Shown: positions 62,390 through 64,000 of the stretch, piece after piece
Numbering within the stretch: position 1 is the first letter of the stretch
Layout: each line of letters begins with the position of its first letter
NCBI RefSeq assembly: GCF_001905905.1
Contig: NZ_LIVT01000009.1
Span: 178,593-242,592 of the forward strand
Length of the DNA: 64,000 nt
From: Streptomyces sp. CB02366
GTDB lineage: Bacteria; Actinomycetota; Actinomycetes; Streptomycetales; Streptomycetaceae
Direction: 5' to 3'
Made by a program: the position numbers and the translations under genes
The notes under the pieces: model-generated
Databases searched by the model: none
Told to the model about the DNA's origin: nothing
Seen by the model: the letters and a program-made list of their open reading frames with translations, nothing else

Positions 62390-63088
62390 TTGGCTGCTGT
62401 GGTGCTTGTTCACGGCCTGTATCACCGTCCCGAGCACTTTGCGTTGTTGGCGGAACGGTTGCGGACCAATGGAACCGAGGTTGCTGTACCCGAGCTCCAC
62501 CGCGGCTCTTTAGCTGCTGACGCCGCCGCCGTCCAGGCCGTCATCGACGCGTTGCCCGAGCCCCCGGTCGTCCTCGGCCACTCCTACGGAGGGTCGGTGA
62601 TCACAGGGGTCCGCGGAGCAGCACACCTGGTCTACCTGGCAGCGTTCGTGCTCGATGCCGGCGAGAGCGCGGCCAGTCTGGGCGGTGCGTCCCAACAGCT
62701 CAAGGACGCCATCGTCGCCGAGCCGGACGGCTCGACCACCCTGCACCCCGGCCTGGCCATCGACACCCTCTACGGCGACTGCCCTGAACCCCTCGCCGCG
62801 CAGGCGGTCGGCCTGCTGCGTGCACAGGCCCCGGGCTGCGGACGTGGAGTCCCCCAGCACCACGCCTGGAAGATGACTCCCTCCACCTACGTCATCTGCG
62901 CACAGGATCGCGCCATCGACCCCGGCCTCCAGCGAACCATGGCCTCGCGCTGTACCGACGTGCGCGAATGGCAGACAGGCCACTCCCCGTTCGTGGGGCA
63001 GCCCGACCTCATCGTGGAACTCTTGCGAGAACTGCTCCTCACCCGCATCGCGCCCAGCCGGAACCAGGTAGTCACAACCACTCGTTGA
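62390..63088 (+). CDS. Alpha/beta hydrolase with a TTA codon
   Basis: A 232-residue alpha/beta-hydrolase: VLVHGLYHRPEHFALLAERL (oxyanion-hole HG), nucleophile GHSYGGS in VVLGHSYGGSVIT, acid Asp in VICAQDRAIDP and His in TGHSPFVGQPD. It is close to actinomycete esterase-like hydrolases of unknown substrate. Leu41 is encoded by TTA (62510-62512), the codon read by the developmentally limited bldA tRNA in Streptomyces; codon use is less G/C-biased than neighbours, hinting at transfer. It uses TTG at 62390 with TGAGGAG upstream. Its 3-prime end reaches past the transposase stop, so the natural end may have been altered by insertion. Confidence 0.82.
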   Translation: MAAVVLVHGLYHRPEHFALLAERLRTNGTEVAVPELHRGSLAADAAAVQAVIDALPEPPVVLGHSYGGSVITGVRGAAHLVYLAAFVLDAGESAASLGGASQQLKDAIVAEPDGSTTLHPGLAIDTLYGDCPEPLAAQAVGLLRAQAPGCGRGVPQHHAWKMTPSTYVICAQDRAIDPGLQRTMASRCTDVREWQTGHSPFVGQPDLIVELLRELLLTRIAPSRNQVVTTTR

Positions 63089-63959
63089 TCACTGCAATCA
63101 GGACCGTCGCCTCGTACCGGACCGCGAGCTTGTCGTACCTGGTGGCGACGGCACGGTGCCTCTTGAGACGGTTGATCCCGCACTCCACCGCGTGGCGCTC
63201 GCGGTAGTCGACGGGGTCGAAGCGCGGTGGCCGGCCACCCCGGGAGCCGAGCTTCTGACGGTTGCGGGCCTGATCGGCCTTGTTGGGGATGGTGCAGCGG
63301 ATCCCGCGGCGGCGCAGGTAGGCACGGTTCTTGCGGGAGGCGTACGCCTTGTCCGCGCGTACACGATCAGGGCGGACACGCGGTCGGCCCGGCCCGATCC
63401 GGGGCACGCGGACCTTTGCCAGTACGGGTTCGAACTGCGGCGAGTCCCCACGCTGCCCTGCCGTCACGACGATCGACATGGGTTTCTGGCCCTGCTCGAC
63501 GGCCAGGTGCAGCTTGGTAGTGAACCCGCCGCGGGACCTTCCCAGTCCATGATCGCGGGGCTCGGTGAAGATGCCACCTGGCGGTTCCTTCTGCAGGTCG
63601 CCCTGATTGCGGGCCCCGGCCGCATGCTGATGGGCGCGGCAGACCGTGGAGTCGACGCTCAGGTCCCACGTGATCGCACCCTTTTCATCGGCCAGGGACT
63701 GGAGCAGTGTGAGGATCCGATGCCAGGTGCCATTGCGCTGCCATCGGCGGAACAGGTCGTAGACCCGGTTCCACGGTCCGTACTCGACGGGCACGTCTCG
63801 CCATGGAACACCGGTCCGGACCCGGAACCGTATGCCGTCGATCAGCTGCCGCCGAGGCCAAGCGGGCGGTCGCCCTGCCTTGGCCCTCTTCGGCAACAAC
63901 GGCTCCAACAACGCCCACTGCTCGTCCGTGAGATCTCCCCGCCCCATGACCACGATCAT
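63072..63959 (-). mobile_element. IS5-family (IS427-like) transposase, intact
   Basis: A 295-residue DDE transposase of the IS5/IS427 group: MGRGDLTDEQWALLEPLLPK at the start, TWDLSVDSTVCRAHQHA with the first catalytic Asp, RVRADKAYASR with the second Asp, and RHAVECGINRLKRHRAVATRYDKL, with the Glu. Single uninterrupted frame, so it may be active. The ATG at 63957-63959 or the one at 63947 could start it. Terminal inverted repeats were not identified; the left end lies somewhere in 63040-63072 and the right end near 63985 or beyond the window. Confidence 0.88.
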
Positions 63960-64000
63960 TCAGCGCGCAAGATCCATTTGAACCGCCCCGGGTTCGGTAG

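Noticed and set aside
63040..64000. Terminal inverted repeats of the IS5 element
   Set aside because: No convincing pair could be matched: the left end lies in the overlap with the hydrolase and the right end is at or beyond the window edge.

Overview
The window is about 72% G+C, with strong G/C bias at third codon positions, frequent GTG starts and 4-nt ATGA/GTGA overlaps. Its families (DUF6479, DUF6328, DUF6325-SHOCT, mycothiol-dependent enzymes, DmdR-type iron boxes, DasR-like sites) are typical of the genus Streptomyces. No rRNA, tRNA or CRISPR array was found.

Layout. 0-11 kb holds housekeeping and stress metabolism: an RlmG-like methyltransferase, a GH25 muramidase, a secreted endonuclease I, a glutaminase-STAS fusion, a release-factor-fold protein possibly related to ribosome hibernation factors, a D-2-hydroxyacid dehydrogenase, phosphoketolase and a succinate-semialdehyde-type dehydrogenase. 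11-16 kb holds an anti-sigma-like ATPase and a three-subunit molybdenum aldehyde/xanthine oxidoreductase. 16-23 kb is a run of small Streptomyces proteins (VOC, GNAT, DUF1992, two tandem paralogous proteins, a tyrosine phosphatase, DUF6325-SHOCT); two of its promoters match the sigma-B consensus. 23-28 kb is a methylmalonyl-CoA mutase operon (mutA, mutB, meaB). 28-31 kb holds an Imm49-like protein and a PPOX flavoprotein.

31.1-52.2 kb is a complete catecholate siderophore locus. It has the ABC ATPase, the lipoprotein receptor, an M20 hydrolase, a 2454-residue NRPS (C-A-T-C-A-T-TE), an MbtH protein, an MFS exporter, an enterochelin-type esterase, a fused FecCD double permease, and dhbA-dhbC-dhbE-dhbB plus a free-standing aryl carrier protein. 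The adenylation pockets read by eye as an acidic code fitting arginine (module 1) and the classic threonine code (module 2). The parts therefore predict a 2,3-dihydroxybenzoyl-Arg-Thr trimer of the griseobactin type. Four iron-box-like palindromes sit in the three divergent promoter regions, so synthesis, export, import and hydrolysis are probably repressed together by an iron-loaded DtxR-family regulator.

52.2-54.7 kb is a scar region: a truncated IS701-like transposase, a CMD/peroxidase-like gene coupled to a maleylpyruvate-isomerase-like gene, and a broken IS481 transposase. 54.8-64 kb holds phosphoglucomutase, a GH18 chitinase with two DasR-like operator palindromes, a DUF3048 lipoprotein, an enolase divergent from a MarR regulator with clustered palindromes between them, a DinB protein, a TTA-containing alpha/beta hydrolase, and an intact IS5-family transposase at the right edge.

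No wholly novel multi-gene system stood out. The most interesting items are the siderophore locus with its M20 hydrolase, a family of intergenic stem-loop repeats, the tandem paralog pair with a sigma-B-like promoter, the Balon/aeRF1-like protein, and the hydrolase-IS5 unit. Functional calls are homology-style judgements made by reading the proteins; no database search was run.
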